From: Niastella sp966212235
GTDB taxonomy: Bacteria > Bacteroidota > Bacteroidia > Chitinophagales > Chitinophagaceae
DNA: 64,000 nucleotides
Assembly: GCA_966212235.1 (NCBI GenBank)
Contig: CBIHPP010000006.1
Coordinates: 310,001 to 374,000 of the forward strand
Direction of reading: 5' to 3'
How positions within the stretch are numbered: position 1 is the first letter of the stretch; each line of letters begins with the position of its first letter. Of the stretch, positions 35,233 through 44,090 are shown piece by piece. The notes below the pieces were generated by a model that had not been told where the DNA came from, did no database searches, and saw only the letters and a list, made by a program, of their open reading frames with translations. The position numbers and the translations under genes were made by a program.

Positions 35233-36999
35233 ATGGCACTCAAATTAAGACCCGCCGGAAAATTATTGATCATTGTTGCAGTAGTTACTGCAGGTATTTT
35301 CGGCGTAAGATGGTATCAAAACCGTCCAAAAGAAGTAACCGGATCTATTGAAGTAGGTAAAGTAGCCCTGCCCGATGCACCGGAGGCCTCTTTACAGGGC
35401 AACGCTGTTAAATTAGAATTACCCGCTGATGAACAGTCCGTAAATGGTGGTACACAAATCACCTGGGAACGTATGGCCTGGAACAGCCAGTTCAGCGGTA
35501 TGTATGCTAACGGGGGCGTACGTACTACCAAAGGCTCTTTGTTCGATAAATCGCACCTGGATGTTACTTACATCCGTCAGGACGACTGCAACAAACAAAT
35601 GGCCGACCTGGTAAAGTTTGCTAACGATTATAAAAGCAATACAAATGCCCCGGGTGTATTGATCACCTTCATGGGTGATGGTATGCCGGCTTTTATGACC
35701 TCGCTTGCCAAAGAGCTGGAACCACTGGGCCCCGAATACCAACCCATTATTATTCCGGTCACGCACGGTAAATCGTACGGTGAAGACCAGGTGATGGGTC
35801 CGCAATCATGGAAACAGGACCCCCGCAATGCGATTGGTAAATGCGTGGCCGGTGTATTACGCGACGGTGATATAAACATTCTGTTGAAATGGGCCGGCGA
35901 CAACGGGCTGAAAGTAAACCCCGATGAAACCACCTACGACGGCAATGCGATAAACATTATTGCCGCCAACGACTTCCTGGATGCGCCTAACAAGTACATC
36001 ACCGGTTATACCGAAAAAAGGAAGCTGATCGTAAATGGTAAAACAACCGGTACCGATACCACAGTAGCTGTGGATGCGGTAGCCACCTGGACGCCTGGTG
36101 ACGTAAATGTCGCCACTAAAAAAGGTGGACTGGTTACTATCGCCAGCACCCGTCAGTACGCATCGCAAATGAGTAATCAAACCATCGCCATTAAAAAATG
36201 GGCGTATGATCACAGGACCGATATCGAGAACATGATCATTGCCCTGGCGCAAGCCGGCGACCAGGTACGTTCGTTTAACGAGGCCAAACAATTTGCGGCT
36301 GAAATAAGTACCAAACTGTACCAGGAACAAAATGCCGCCTACTGGTTGAAATACTTTAACGGCGTGGAAGAAAAAGACATTCAGGGGCTGAAAGTAACAC
36401 TTGGTGGTTCTGCCGTATTCAACCTGAGTGATATGGCCAATACCTATGGTTTGGGTGATGATAGGGTTGACCGGTATAAAGCGGTATACAACACCTTCGG
36501 TAACCTGATGGTGAAAATGTACCCTTCCATTATGCCCAGCTTTTTACCGTACGAAAAGGCAGTGGACAAATCGTTCCTGTTCAGCGTGATCTCGAACCAC
36601 CCCGAATTATTACAGGGCAAGGCTATTGAAACAAAGTATGCCGAACAGATCACCGATGCAGTATCATCCAAATCGTACGCTATTCAGTTTGAAACAGGCT
36701 CTAGCACTATCAAACCAGGATCGTACAAATTGCTGGATGAAATATTTGAATCGGCTGTGGTAGCTGAAGGTTTGAAGTTGGGCGTGTATGGCCACACCGA
36801 CAACAAAGGTAGCGATGACGTTAACGTTCCGCTTTCTCAAAAGAGATCGGAAGCCGTGAAAACCTACCTGCTTAAAAAAGGTTTGAAACAAAACCAGATC
36901 GAAGCGAAAGGGTACGGTGCAGAAAAACCGATTGCCGATAATACCACTGAAGCCGGTAGAAGTAAGAACCGGAGGGTAGAGATTGTGCTGGGTGAGTAA
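35233..36999 (+). CDS. Substrate-binding-like domain fused to C-terminal OmpA peptidoglycan-binding domain
   Basis: The 588-residue protein has an uncleaved-looking N-terminal anchor (residues 9-25, GKLLIIVAVVTAGIFGV). Residues 60-470 resemble periplasmic substrate-binding proteins of the NitT/TauT type (with HLDVTYIRQDDCNKQMADLV, NIIAANDFLDAPNKYITGYT and ASTRQYASQMSNQTIAIKKW). The last 110 residues are an OmpA-like peptidoglycan-binding domain: YAIQFETGSSTIKPGSYKLL, then VYGHTDNKGSDDVNVPLSQK and GRSKNRRVEIVL. The fusion would tether the binding module between inner membrane and cell wall. It is followed by a NitT/TauT-type permease and ATPase. The SBP assignment is by pattern and by context. 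Confidence 0.8.
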   Translation: MALKLRPAGKLLIIVAVVTAGIFGVRWYQNRPKEVTGSIEVGKVALPDAPEASLQGNAVKLELPADEQSVNGGTQITWERMAWNSQFSGMYANGGVRTTKGSLFDKSHLDVTYIRQDDCNKQMADLVKFANDYKSNTNAPGVLITFMGDGMPAFMTSLAKELEPLGPEYQPIIIPVTHGKSYGEDQVMGPQSWKQDPRNAIGKCVAGVLRDGDINILLKWAGDNGLKVNPDETTYDGNAINIIAANDFLDAPNKYITGYTEKRKLIVNGKTTGTDTTVAVDAVATWTPGDVNVATKKGGLVTIASTRQYASQMSNQTIAIKKWAYDHRTDIENMIIALAQAGDQVRSFNEAKQFAAEISTKLYQEQNAAYWLKYFNGVEEKDIQGLKVTLGGSAVFNLSDMANTYGLGDDRVDRYKAVYNTFGNLMVKMYPSIMPSFLPYEKAVDKSFLFSVISNHPELLQGKAIETKYAEQITDAVSSKSYAIQFETGSSTIKPGSYKLLDEIFESAVVAEGLKLGVYGHTDNKGSDDVNVPLSQKRSEAVKTYLLKKGLKQNQIEAKGYGAEKPIADNTTEAGRSKNRRVEIVLGE

Positions 37000-37005
37000 C
37001 GAGTT

Positions 37006-37109
37006 ATTTCGAGATTTCGGGATCTGGAGATTTAGAGATTTAAAAATGTGCGAGAGTCTTGAAAATAGAGAAATCACAAAATCTCAAAATCGATAAATCA
37101 GAAATCCTA
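37006..37109. repeat. Opposed 8-bp arrays forming a long imperfect hairpin
   Basis: Five direct 8-bp units (ATTTCGAG, ATTTCGGG, ATCTGGAG, ATTTAGAG, ATTTAAAA) fill 37006-37045. From 37071 to 37109 the units AAATCACA, AAATCTCA, AAATCGAT, AAATCAG and AAATCCTA are the reverse complement theme. The two arrays can pair imperfectly around a 25-base loop. They start 7 bp after the stop codon of the OmpA fusion gene. Confidence 0.7.
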
Positions 37110-37122
37110 TCAGTAGTATAAT

Positions 37123-37156
37123 AGCCGTGTCATGGGGTTGCAGCCGTGGCACGGCT
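37123..37156 (+). other. Hairpin in the leader of the ABC permease gene
   Basis: The arms AGCCGTGTCA (37123-37132) and TGGCACGGCT (37147-37156) pair over 10 bp with one G-T pair. It is not followed by a T run and lies 28 bp before the permease start, so a leader or attenuator-like role is as possible as partial termination. Confidence 0.5.
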
Positions 37157-37184
37157 TTCCCAAAAACCAACCAACTAAAGAAAC

Positions 37185-37967
37185 ATGAAAAAGCTCATTC
37201 AACCATTTGCCACCATCAACCGGCAAACATTCATTCTCCTGGTTGCGGTGCAGGTGGTTATTACCTTATTGCTATGGCATGTGTTGTCGGATGGATTGAT
37301 TCCCAAACCCGGTAAAGTAGCCGGTGCTTTTGTACAATTGCTGGGCAGCAAATTATTGCTCGACAACGTGCTGGTAAGTCTGCTCCTTACCGGGAAAGCC
37401 ATGCTGTATTCAATTCTAATCACCCTCTTGTTTGCTTATTTATCTGTATTGCCCTTTTTCAAAAGCGTAGCCCAGTTCATAGTTAAATGCCGGTATTTAA
37501 CCCTAACCGGTTTGATATTCGTTTTCACCTTGCTCACCAAAGATGGCAGCCAGTTAAAGCTCTCCTTACTGGTATTTGGCATAGTACCCTTTTTTGTAAC
37601 CTCCTTCCTCTCGGTTATCATAAATATTAACAAGCAGGAATATGAGTTGTGCAAAACGCTGGGCTATAACAACTGGCAAACATTGTATGAGGTCATTATC
37701 ATTGGTAAGGCTGACCAGGTGTTTGAGATCCTGCGACAGAACTTTGCGATCTCCTGGTTAATGATCACCATGGTAGAAGGACTGAGCATGAGCGAAGGCG
37801 GTATAGGTACATTGCTTATAAAATATAATAAGTACAACGACCTCACCAATGTGCTTGCCTTACAGCTGGTGATCTTTGTTATCGGTTTATGTTTTGATTA
37901 TTTATTAGGAACCGTGCGACATTGGCTATTTCCGTACAGCAAACTAAAAACAGCAAAAGCATCATGA
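37185..37967 (+). CDS. ABC transporter permease, NitT/TauT (SsuC-like) type
   Basis: The 260-residue protein has six predicted membrane segments and the cytoplasmic coupling loop ELCKTLGYNNWQTLYEVIII, matching the EAA motif of SsuC/TauC permeases (usually EAARTLGAS). It ends DYLLGTVRHWLFPY, also family-like. With the ATPase (ATGA overlap) and the binding-like domain upstream it would form an importer. Several usually conserved EAA residues are changed (Glu-Leu-Cys for Glu-Ala-Ala), as expected for a divergent branch. The substrate cannot be predicted. Confidence 0.85.
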   Translation: MKKLIQPFATINRQTFILLVAVQVVITLLLWHVLSDGLIPKPGKVAGAFVQLLGSKLLLDNVLVSLLLTGKAMLYSILITLLFAYLSVLPFFKSVAQFIVKCRYLTLTGLIFVFTLLTKDGSQLKLSLLVFGIVPFFVTSFLSVIININKQEYELCKTLGYNNWQTLYEVIIIGKADQVFEILRQNFAISWLMITMVEGLSMSEGGIGTLLIKYNKYNDLTNVLALQLVIFVIGLCFDYLLGTVRHWLFPYSKLKTAKAS

Positions 37968-38755
37968 CACAACATACCAAAGCAGAAGTATTATTACAAG
38001 CCACAGATATCCAACTGACCTACGACCGGCCTATTCTGCGCGATATTAATATTTGTATAAAAAATATTATCCGTCCGGGTTTATCGCAAGGGCAGGTAGT
38101 AACCCTGATCGGCCGAAGCGGGATTGGCAAAACGCAGTTGTTCAAAATACTATCTGGCTTGCAGGCGCCTACCGCAGGAAAAGTAACCATACACAACAAT
38201 CACCCGGTAAAAGCTGGTGATATGGGCGTTATCTTTCAGAACTATTACCTGTTTGAATGGCGGACAGTGTATCAATCGCTGTTACTCGCGGCTAAAAAGA
38301 ACAAGGCGTTGGTCGGAAAAGAAAAACAGGCCATTGAACAATATGCGGAACAGTTTCAGTTAACCGGCCACATGAATGTATATCCGCCACAATTATCGGG
38401 CGGGCAGCGCCAGCGTGTAAGTATCATGCAGCAACTATTAAAAGGGTCTGACTTTATCTTACTTGACGAACCTTTCAGCGGACTTGATGTATGTATGCTT
38501 GACAAAGCGGTAGAGCTGTTGTTGCAGGTATCGTTGTCAGATGAATTGAAAACGCTTATCATTGTCTCGCACGATATTGAAACCAGCGTAGCCATTTCTG
38601 ATACGGTATTTATACTCGGTAATGAAGAAGGAAAAGCAGGCGCCACCATTAAAAAAGAGATCGATTTAATAGAACGTGATCTTGCGTGGCAGAAGAATAT
38701 TAAGCAGGAGAGAAGATTTATGGAAACGATTGAGGAGATAAAAGGATGTTTGTAA
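37964..38755 (+). CDS. ABC transporter ATP-binding protein, NitT/TauT (SsuB-like) type
   Basis: The 263-residue ATPase has Walker A GRSGIGKT (50-57), Q loop Gln92, signature LSGGQRQR (144-151), Walker B FILLDEPF (164-171) and the switch His in IVSHDIE. Signature and length match SsuB/TauB. Residues 235-263 form an extra charged tail. The ATG at 37964 overlaps the permease stop as ATGA, so translation is coupled; in-frame starts upstream would lie inside the permease gene. It is the last gene of the cluster. Confidence 0.92.
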   Translation: MTQHTKAEVLLQATDIQLTYDRPILRDINICIKNIIRPGLSQGQVVTLIGRSGIGKTQLFKILSGLQAPTAGKVTIHNNHPVKAGDMGVIFQNYYLFEWRTVYQSLLLAAKKNKALVGKEKQAIEQYAEQFQLTGHMNVYPPQLSGGQRQRVSIMQQLLKGSDFILLDEPFSGLDVCMLDKAVELLLQVSLSDELKTLIIVSHDIETSVAISDTVFILGNEEGKAGATIKKEIDLIERDLAWQKNIKQERRFMETIEEIKGCL

Positions 38756-39089
38756 CTTACCCATACGCATCCATGACTGTTAATTCATATATATCAAAAA
38801 TAATGTCAGGATTAGCGAGCTGCCGAAAGATCGCGATAAATAATTAACTTTTCTATAGGATATTGACTATTCCACGACAAGTGAATCCTGCAAAATATAT
38901 TCGAAATTTAAGGATCTGTTAGAATATCTTTTCTGGGTTTAACACTTTGGAAAAGAAGGCACTTTGTAACTATCTAAAACCAGCATAGGGATTAAAGTAT
39001 ATTCCGCCCCACTATAGCGACGCTACAGCAGGGCGGAAGGATGTCTATTATATAAACCATCATATATCGGCAACTTTAAATCCACAAAA
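38756..39089. other. Intergenic region with a structured hairpin before the DUF2723 gene
   Basis: There is no supported gene. A hairpin at 39002-39038 has the arms TTCCGCCC and GGGCGGAA with an inner TAGCG-A-CGCTA stem. It has no T run and could be a repeated intergenic element. The rest is AT-rich. Confidence 0.55.
39002..39038. repeat. Two-level hairpin, possible REP-like element
   Basis: The outer 8-bp stem TTCCGCCC/GGGCGGAA and inner 5-bp stem TAGCG/CGCTA are nested. It lies 52 bp upstream of the DUF2723 start. Absence of a T run argues against a simple terminator. Confidence 0.5.
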
Positions 39090-42000
39090 ATGAACTTCAA
39101 CAAAGTGAATAACCTGGCAGGATGGACGGTATGCGCAATAGCCTGTACCGTATATCTGCTGACGATGGAACCAACTGTCAGCTTATGGGACTGCGGTGAA
39201 TTTATTTCTACAGCTTATACCATGGGTATTCCACACCCGCCCGGCGCCCCGCTGTTTATATTAATTGCCCGGCTTTTTATTATCCTGTTTGGGAATAACC
39301 CGAATACGGCCGCTATTGCCGTAAACAGCATGAGTGCCATCGTAAGCGGCTTAACCATATTGTTCCTGTTCTGGACCATCACTCACTTTGCACGAAAGCT
39401 CATACAAAAAAATGATGAACCGCTTAGCCGCTTATCTATTTTCATGATCATCAGCGCCGGTGCAGTAGGTTCGCTGGCTTATACTTTTTCTGATTCATTC
39501 TGGTTCAGTGCTGTTGAAGGGGAAGTATATGCGTTATCATCTTTCTTCACGGCACTGGTATTCTGGGCCATTTTAAAATGGGAACAACAGGCACACAAAC
39601 CCGGCGCCGACAAGTGGCTCATCTTTATTTTCTTTATGATGGGCCTTTCCATTGGTGTTCACCTGCTGAACCTGCTTACCATCCCGGCCATCATTATGGT
39701 ATATTATTTCAAACGGTTTGCGGTTACAAAACGAAATACCATTATTGCCTTATTAACAGGTTGTGCCATCACGGGCTTTATAATGAAATTCATTATTGTT
39801 TACACGGTTAAAGGCGCAGGTGCATTTGATATATTCTTTGTAAACGAACTGGGCGCGCCTTTTTTTGTAGGCTTTGCTTGCTTCTTTTTACTGATAGCCG
39901 CTGGCATTGCCTGGGGTATTAGGATCGCCAACAAGAGAAAGTTACACTACCTGAAGCTCGGCTTATGGAGTATCGTTTTCATACTGTTGGGTTATTCCAC
40001 ATACCTCACTACCATGATAAGGTCAAACGCCAATCCGGGGGTAGACATGTACAATATTGATAACCCTATTAGCCTGGCAAGTTACCTGAGCCGGGAAAAT
40101 TATAACGACTGGCCAATTCTATATGGGCCAGACTTTACGGATAAAGCACCGCTTGTAAAAACCGGCAATCAATATGTTAGAGGCAAAGAAAAATATGAAG
40201 TGACCGGTTTCCGCTATAAACAGGATTGGGGTAATACGCCTTCCTCGCATGTATTCCCGCGCATGTTTGATTCAAATAACGACCGGGGACAGGTAGATTG
40301 CTATCGACAATTTGCCGGACTTGAACCTGATGAAACGCCCACTGTGGGCGATAACATGAAATATTTCATGAAGTACCAGGCAGGCTGGATGTACATGCGT
40401 TATTTTATGTGGAATTTCGCCGGCCGACAAAATGACCTGCAGGGATTTGGAAATCCACGGGACAGTAATTTCATCAGCGGTATTTCTTTTATAGACAATG
40501 CCATGTATGGCAACCAGCAAAAAATGCCTGACAGCGCTCACATCGATAACAAAGCATACAACCGGTTGTATATGTTACCGCTGCTATTAGGCGTAGCCGG
40601 TATATTCTTTCAATGGAAACGCAACCGCCGCGATCTGTTGATAAGTGGATTACTATTCTTATCAACCGGGTTGGCTGTTGTCATCTTCCTTAACCAGGCT
40701 GGTTATCAGCCGCGCGAACGCGACTATGCTTTTGTAGGTTCGTTTTATGCATTTTCTATTTGGATAGGATTAGGCGTGTTATGGACGAAACAGGTGTTGG
40801 AAAAAATAGCCAAAGCGCCAGTCGCGGCTTATGCGGCAAGCGGACTCTGTTTGCTGGCTGTTCCGGTATTGATGGCGAGCCAGGGGTGGGACGACCATGA
40901 CCGCAGCCAGAAAACACTGGCCCTTGACCTGGCAAAGAATTACCTGGAAAGTTGTCCGCCCAATGCTATTCTATTTACAGCCGGAGACAACGACTCGTAT
41001 GCCTTGTTGCATGCACAAGAGGTTGAAGGCATTAGAAAAGATGTACGCGTAGTGATCAGTACACTCTTAGCATCGGATTGGGAAATTGATCAGCTTCGAC
41101 ACAAAGTGAACAATAGCGCATCCATCAATGTGATGTTTACACCCGAACAGGTTGCCGGCGATAAACTCAACGTAGTGTATTATTCAAAAATGCCAGGGTA
41201 TGAACCAGACAGGTATTACGATCTGTATGATATCCTTAAAAATGTGGTAGGCAGTGATGATACGAAGTATACGGCAGCCTCGGAAGATGGCGATATATTT
41301 CATTTATTCCCGACACAGAAATTCAGCGTGCCGGTTGATGTAAAAATGGTAACAGCAAACGGAACGGTGAATGCTGACGATAAAGTGGTTGACGCTTTAC
41401 ACATTGATCTGGGCAATAAAAATCATTTGTTCAAAAACGACCTGGCTATGCTGGCGGTTATTGCGGGCAATCAGTGGAAACGGCCGATCTGTTTTACCAA
41501 TACCAGAACAGCACAGGACCTGGGACTGGAAAAATACACCCGCCTGAATGGACTTGCCTACCAATTGGTGCCTGTTGAAAACGCCAACACCGGCGGTGTG
41601 AATCTGGACGTAGCCTATAACAACATCATGAAAAAGTTTGGGTACGGCCATGCTAATAAAAAGGGCGTTTATTTTGATGAAGAGAACCGCCTCCACATGA
41701 ACATCATCAAACTGGCGCATGCCCAGGTAGCCCGCAGCCTGGCACAGGCAGGCAATAAAGAAGCAGCACGCCAGATATTGCATCGTTTCGATGACAACGT
41801 CAATGAATCGAATGTTCCATATGGCATGACATCGGACCGGGGCAATATGCATAATATCTATTCCCTTCAGTTTTTGGAAGCCTGTTATTTATCAGATGAT
41901 CTTACACTTGCCAGGAAAGTAGCAGCATCCATGAAAAAAGACCTACAGCAACAAATGCAATATTACCATTACCTGGGCGATGAGAACTACAACCAGGACC

Positions 42001-42158
42001 AGATGGCGAACAACGCCTATTTGCTGTTACAGGGCAAAGAAGGTAATCTGTCTTACCGGCAAGCCGAATTTGCACAGGACATTCTTTCAAGCTACCAGCT
42101 TTTAAACCAGTTGGAAAAATGGGAGCAGGAGTTTCAACCTAAACATGCTTCTTTATAA
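39090..42158 (+). CDS. DUF2723 membrane protein (GT-C glycosyltransferase-like)
   Basis: The 1022-residue protein has about 11-12 N-terminal membrane segments and a large soluble C-terminal domain (from about 600). The first loop carries EPTVSLWDCGEFISTAYTMG, then IPHPPGAPLFILIARL, the signature of DUF2723 with the Asp-Cys-Gly-Glu site in the place of the catalytic acid of GT-C enzymes; a second marker is YQPRERDYAFVGSFYAFSIW. The family is typical of Bacteroidota and thought to glycosylate proteins or lipids at the periplasmic face. The C-terminal part may bind acceptor. The ATG at 39090 opens the first helix. It is monocistronic. Confidence 0.93.
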   Translation: MNFNKVNNLAGWTVCAIACTVYLLTMEPTVSLWDCGEFISTAYTMGIPHPPGAPLFILIARLFIILFGNNPNTAAIAVNSMSAIVSGLTILFLFWTITHFARKLIQKNDEPLSRLSIFMIISAGAVGSLAYTFSDSFWFSAVEGEVYALSSFFTALVFWAILKWEQQAHKPGADKWLIFIFFMMGLSIGVHLLNLLTIPAIIMVYYFKRFAVTKRNTIIALLTGCAITGFIMKFIIVYTVKGAGAFDIFFVNELGAPFFVGFACFFLLIAAGIAWGIRIANKRKLHYLKLGLWSIVFILLGYSTYLTTMIRSNANPGVDMYNIDNPISLASYLSRENYNDWPILYGPDFTDKAPLVKTGNQYVRGKEKYEVTGFRYKQDWGNTPSSHVFPRMFDSNNDRGQVDCYRQFAGLEPDETPTVGDNMKYFMKYQAGWMYMRYFMWNFAGRQNDLQGFGNPRDSNFISGISFIDNAMYGNQQKMPDSAHIDNKAYNRLYMLPLLLGVAGIFFQWKRNRRDLLISGLLFLSTGLAVVIFLNQAGYQPRERDYAFVGSFYAFSIWIGLGVLWTKQVLEKIAKAPVAAYAASGLCLLAVPVLMASQGWDDHDRSQKTLALDLAKNYLESCPPNAILFTAGDNDSYALLHAQEVEGIRKDVRVVISTLLASDWEIDQLRHKVNNSASINVMFTPEQVAGDKLNVVYYSKMPGYEPDRYYDLYDILKNVVGSDDTKYTAASEDGDIFHLFPTQKFSVPVDVKMVTANGTVNADDKVVDALHIDLGNKNHLFKNDLAMLAVIAGNQWKRPICFTNTRTAQDLGLEKYTRLNGLAYQLVPVENANTGGVNLDVAYNNIMKKFGYGHANKKGVYFDEENRLHMNIIKLAHAQVARSLAQAGNKEAARQILHRFDDNVNESNVPYGMTSDRGNMHNIYSLQFLEACYLSDDLTLARKVAASMKKDLQQQMQYYHYLGDENYNQDQMANNAYLLLQGKEGNLSYRQAEFAQDILSSYQLLNQLEKWEQEFQPKHASL

Positions 42159-42184
42159 AAGTTACTTCAAACCATAAAAAAGAA

Positions 42185-42214
42185 AAGAGCCATCCGCAAT
42201 TGCCGATGGCTCTT
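42185..42214. terminator. Terminator between convergent genes
   Basis: The arms AAGAGCCATC (42185-42194) and GATGGCTCTT (42205-42214) form a 10-bp stem. The leftward strand continues with a T-rich run (complement of AAAAAAGAAA at 42177-42186), so it best ends the leftward lipoprotein gene, and may also stop DUF2723 transcription. Confidence 0.8.
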
Positions 42215-42253
42215 CCATTTATAACCCTTCAAATAGTACGAATCAAAATCTGA

Positions 42254-42712
42254 TCAATATCTGCTGAACTTGTAACGACCGATATAATTATTGGTATAAT
42301 TGGTACCTACAAACGAGTTGGCATATATTTTTACATTATCAAAATACATGTCAATGGTATCATCGCCATAATAGTTCGACACATGTATAGATAAACCCTG
42401 GTGTGTATTGGTGAAATAAATACCATACTCATCGTAATAACCAGTGGTTAAAGTTTGTATGCTCCAGGTACCTTCAAGAGTAGTACCATTTTCTGTATAG
42501 CGGGCTCTGCCGTTACTATAGAAGTTGAAAACACCTTGCTCGATGCCTGTGTTAACGGTATACCAACCGTAGGAATCTTTGTGTGATGCATCAGTAAGTA
42601 CCCAGGAACCGGTAAGAGAAGGTTGTATATCTACATCAATAGTTACCTTTGAACAGCTGGCAAATGAAGCTATGGCAACAAATAAAAAGGTTAAGCGTAA
42701 AATTGGTTTCAT
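42254..42712 (-). CDS. Hypothetical lipoprotein with a lipocalin-like beta layout
   Basis: The 152-residue product has a lipoprotein signal (MKPILRLTFLFVAIASFASC, Cys20). The mature part has short beta strands with the motif SLTGSWVLTDAS near the start and LEGTWSIQTLTTGY midway, as in small lipocalin-like Bacteroidota lipoproteins; GxW repeats support this. No function is known. It faces the DUF2723 gene convergently. Confidence 0.75.
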   Translation of the reverse strand: MKPILRLTFLFVAIASFASCSKVTIDVDIQPSLTGSWVLTDASHKDSYGWYTVNTGIEQGVFNFYSNGRARYTENGTTLEGTWSIQTLTTGYYDEYGIYFTNTHQGLSIHVSNYYGDDTIDMYFDNVKIYANSFVGTNYTNNYIGRYKFSRY

Positions 42713-42918
42713 GACCGGGTGTTTTTAAAGTGAATAAAGAGTGGTCATGTATAAGACCGTTTAAGTTTATGCCGGTTTATTCATAGTTCAGTGTAACGGG
42801 CCATTTGTGAGATTGTTAACAGCGCCTTTTTATTTCTTTAACAATCGGGGCATAAACCAGGCAACAGGTATACAACCTATGCAACAAAGCATTTATTTTG
42901 CATTGTTAAAACTATATA

Positions 42919-43506
42919 ATGCGCAACCAATACCTTCTTATTGTTACTCTGTGCCTGCTGATGACGGCCTGTTCAGGCAAATACAAGAATCCCCATATTG
43001 AAATACAAACCAGCAAAGGTGATATAGAGCTGGAATTATATCCCGATCAGGCGCCCGGGACCGTACAGGCATTTCTTTCCTACATAAAAGCAGGCCACTA
43101 TAAGAACAGTTCATTTTACAGGGTATTGAATGATGAGAACCAACCCTCCAATGCGCCAAAGGCCGAGCTGATACAGGGCGGCCTGTACAAATCGAATCCC
43201 AAAGTGCACGATACATTGTCTGGCATACCACACGAAACCACGCAGCAAACCCATATACTACATAAAAGAGGCGTTATATCTTTAGCCCGGCTTGCACCCG
43301 GCACGGCTACCAGTGAGTTCTTTATTTGTCTCGCCGATCAGCCAGGCTTTGATTTTGGCGGCGAAAACAATCCTGATAAACAAGGGTACGCCGCATTTGG
43401 CAAAGTGGTAAAGGGTATGGACATCGTAAACAAGATCTATAACCAGCGTGAAGAAGATCAATCATTTGATCCGCCGGTTCCTATCTACAACATTATTCAG
43501 TTGTAA
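42919..43506 (+). CDS. Periplasmic cyclophilin-type peptidyl-prolyl isomerase, lipoprotein
   Basis: The 195-residue protein has a lipobox (LLIVTLCLLMTAC, Cys18) and a cyclophilin fold: IEIQTSKGDIELELYPDQAP, then FYRVLNDEN, ELIQGGLY, and FFICLADQPGFDFGGEN with GYAAFGKVVKGMDIVNKI. It should accelerate prolyl cis-trans isomerisation during folding of envelope proteins. The catalytic Arg of classic cyclophilins (FHRVI motif) is seen as Arg in FYRVL. The ATG at 42919 opens the lipoprotein signal; an upstream in-frame ATG is not needed. Confidence 0.93.
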   Translation: MRNQYLLIVTLCLLMTACSGKYKNPHIEIQTSKGDIELELYPDQAPGTVQAFLSYIKAGHYKNSSFYRVLNDENQPSNAPKAELIQGGLYKSNPKVHDTLSGIPHETTQQTHILHKRGVISLARLAPGTATSEFFICLADQPGFDFGGENNPDKQGYAAFGKVVKGMDIVNKIYNQREEDQSFDPPVPIYNIIQL

Positions 43507-43834
43507 AAACACGATGTATGGAGTTCGTAACATAACTACGGCAACTGTTTAACAACGGGTTCTCCATACAAAAAATAAATATCTAAAGAAACCACTGGTA
43601 AAAGCTTGCACTTATAAAATTTGCTTACCAAATTTGTGTAGCACACAACGCCAATATTTCCTTGCACATTTAACTGCCCATAGTTCTAATTCCAATTTCC
43701 TTTCGCACATTTAACTTTCTGATCAATTCCAATTGTCTCAGGATTAACCAACGTTTCCGTGGTGGTATGACATCAACATGCACTGATATGTAAATCCGTA
43801 TTATTTTTCGTTCATTATAAATCAATCGTACCAA
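43507..43834. other. Intergenic region with a wide inverted repeat and a degenerate tandem repeat
   Basis: TGTATGGAG (43515-43523) and CTCCATACA (43562-43570) are a 9-bp inverted repeat with a 38-base loop. From 43652 to about 43733 two degenerate copies of a roughly 40-bp unit follow each other, each with a TTTCCTT-type start, CACATTTAACT in the middle and AATTCCAA at the end. No gene is supported. Confidence 0.5.
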
Positions 43835-44041
43835 ATGAAAATTTTCTACCTGCTATTAGAACTGGCTTGTATTGTTATTACAGCTGTAATTAGTGCCTTG
43901 ATGTACCTGAAAGGCGAATACAATCTATCGAGTTTACTTATACTTTCTTCCCTTATTTCACTCACGTTGTGGGTTAAATCGAATGGCTTACTGGAAGACA
44001 AAAAAATAACTAACGATGCGAGCCCTCAAAAAGCTCACTGA
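43835..44041 (+). CDS. Small two-helix membrane protein, hypothetical
   Basis: The 68-residue product has two hydrophobic segments (IFYLLLELACIVITAVISAL, then SSLLILSSLISLTLWV) and a short charged tail ending PQKAH. It has the shape of a small inner-membrane protein. No family recognised. It is flanked by long intergenic regions with hairpins and stands alone. Confidence 0.6.
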   Translation: MKIFYLLLELACIVITAVISALMYLKGEYNLSSLLILSSLISLTLWVKSNGLLEDKKITNDASPQKAH

Positions 44042-44090
44042 AAAGGTGTGCATGATAACCTTTACCATCTAATCAATTTTTTGAACATTC

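Noticed and set aside
38958..38975. GGCAC near 38960 as a sigma-54 promoter for the DUF2723 gene
   Set aside because: The -12 part is AACT rather than TTGC, with no GC at the required distance.
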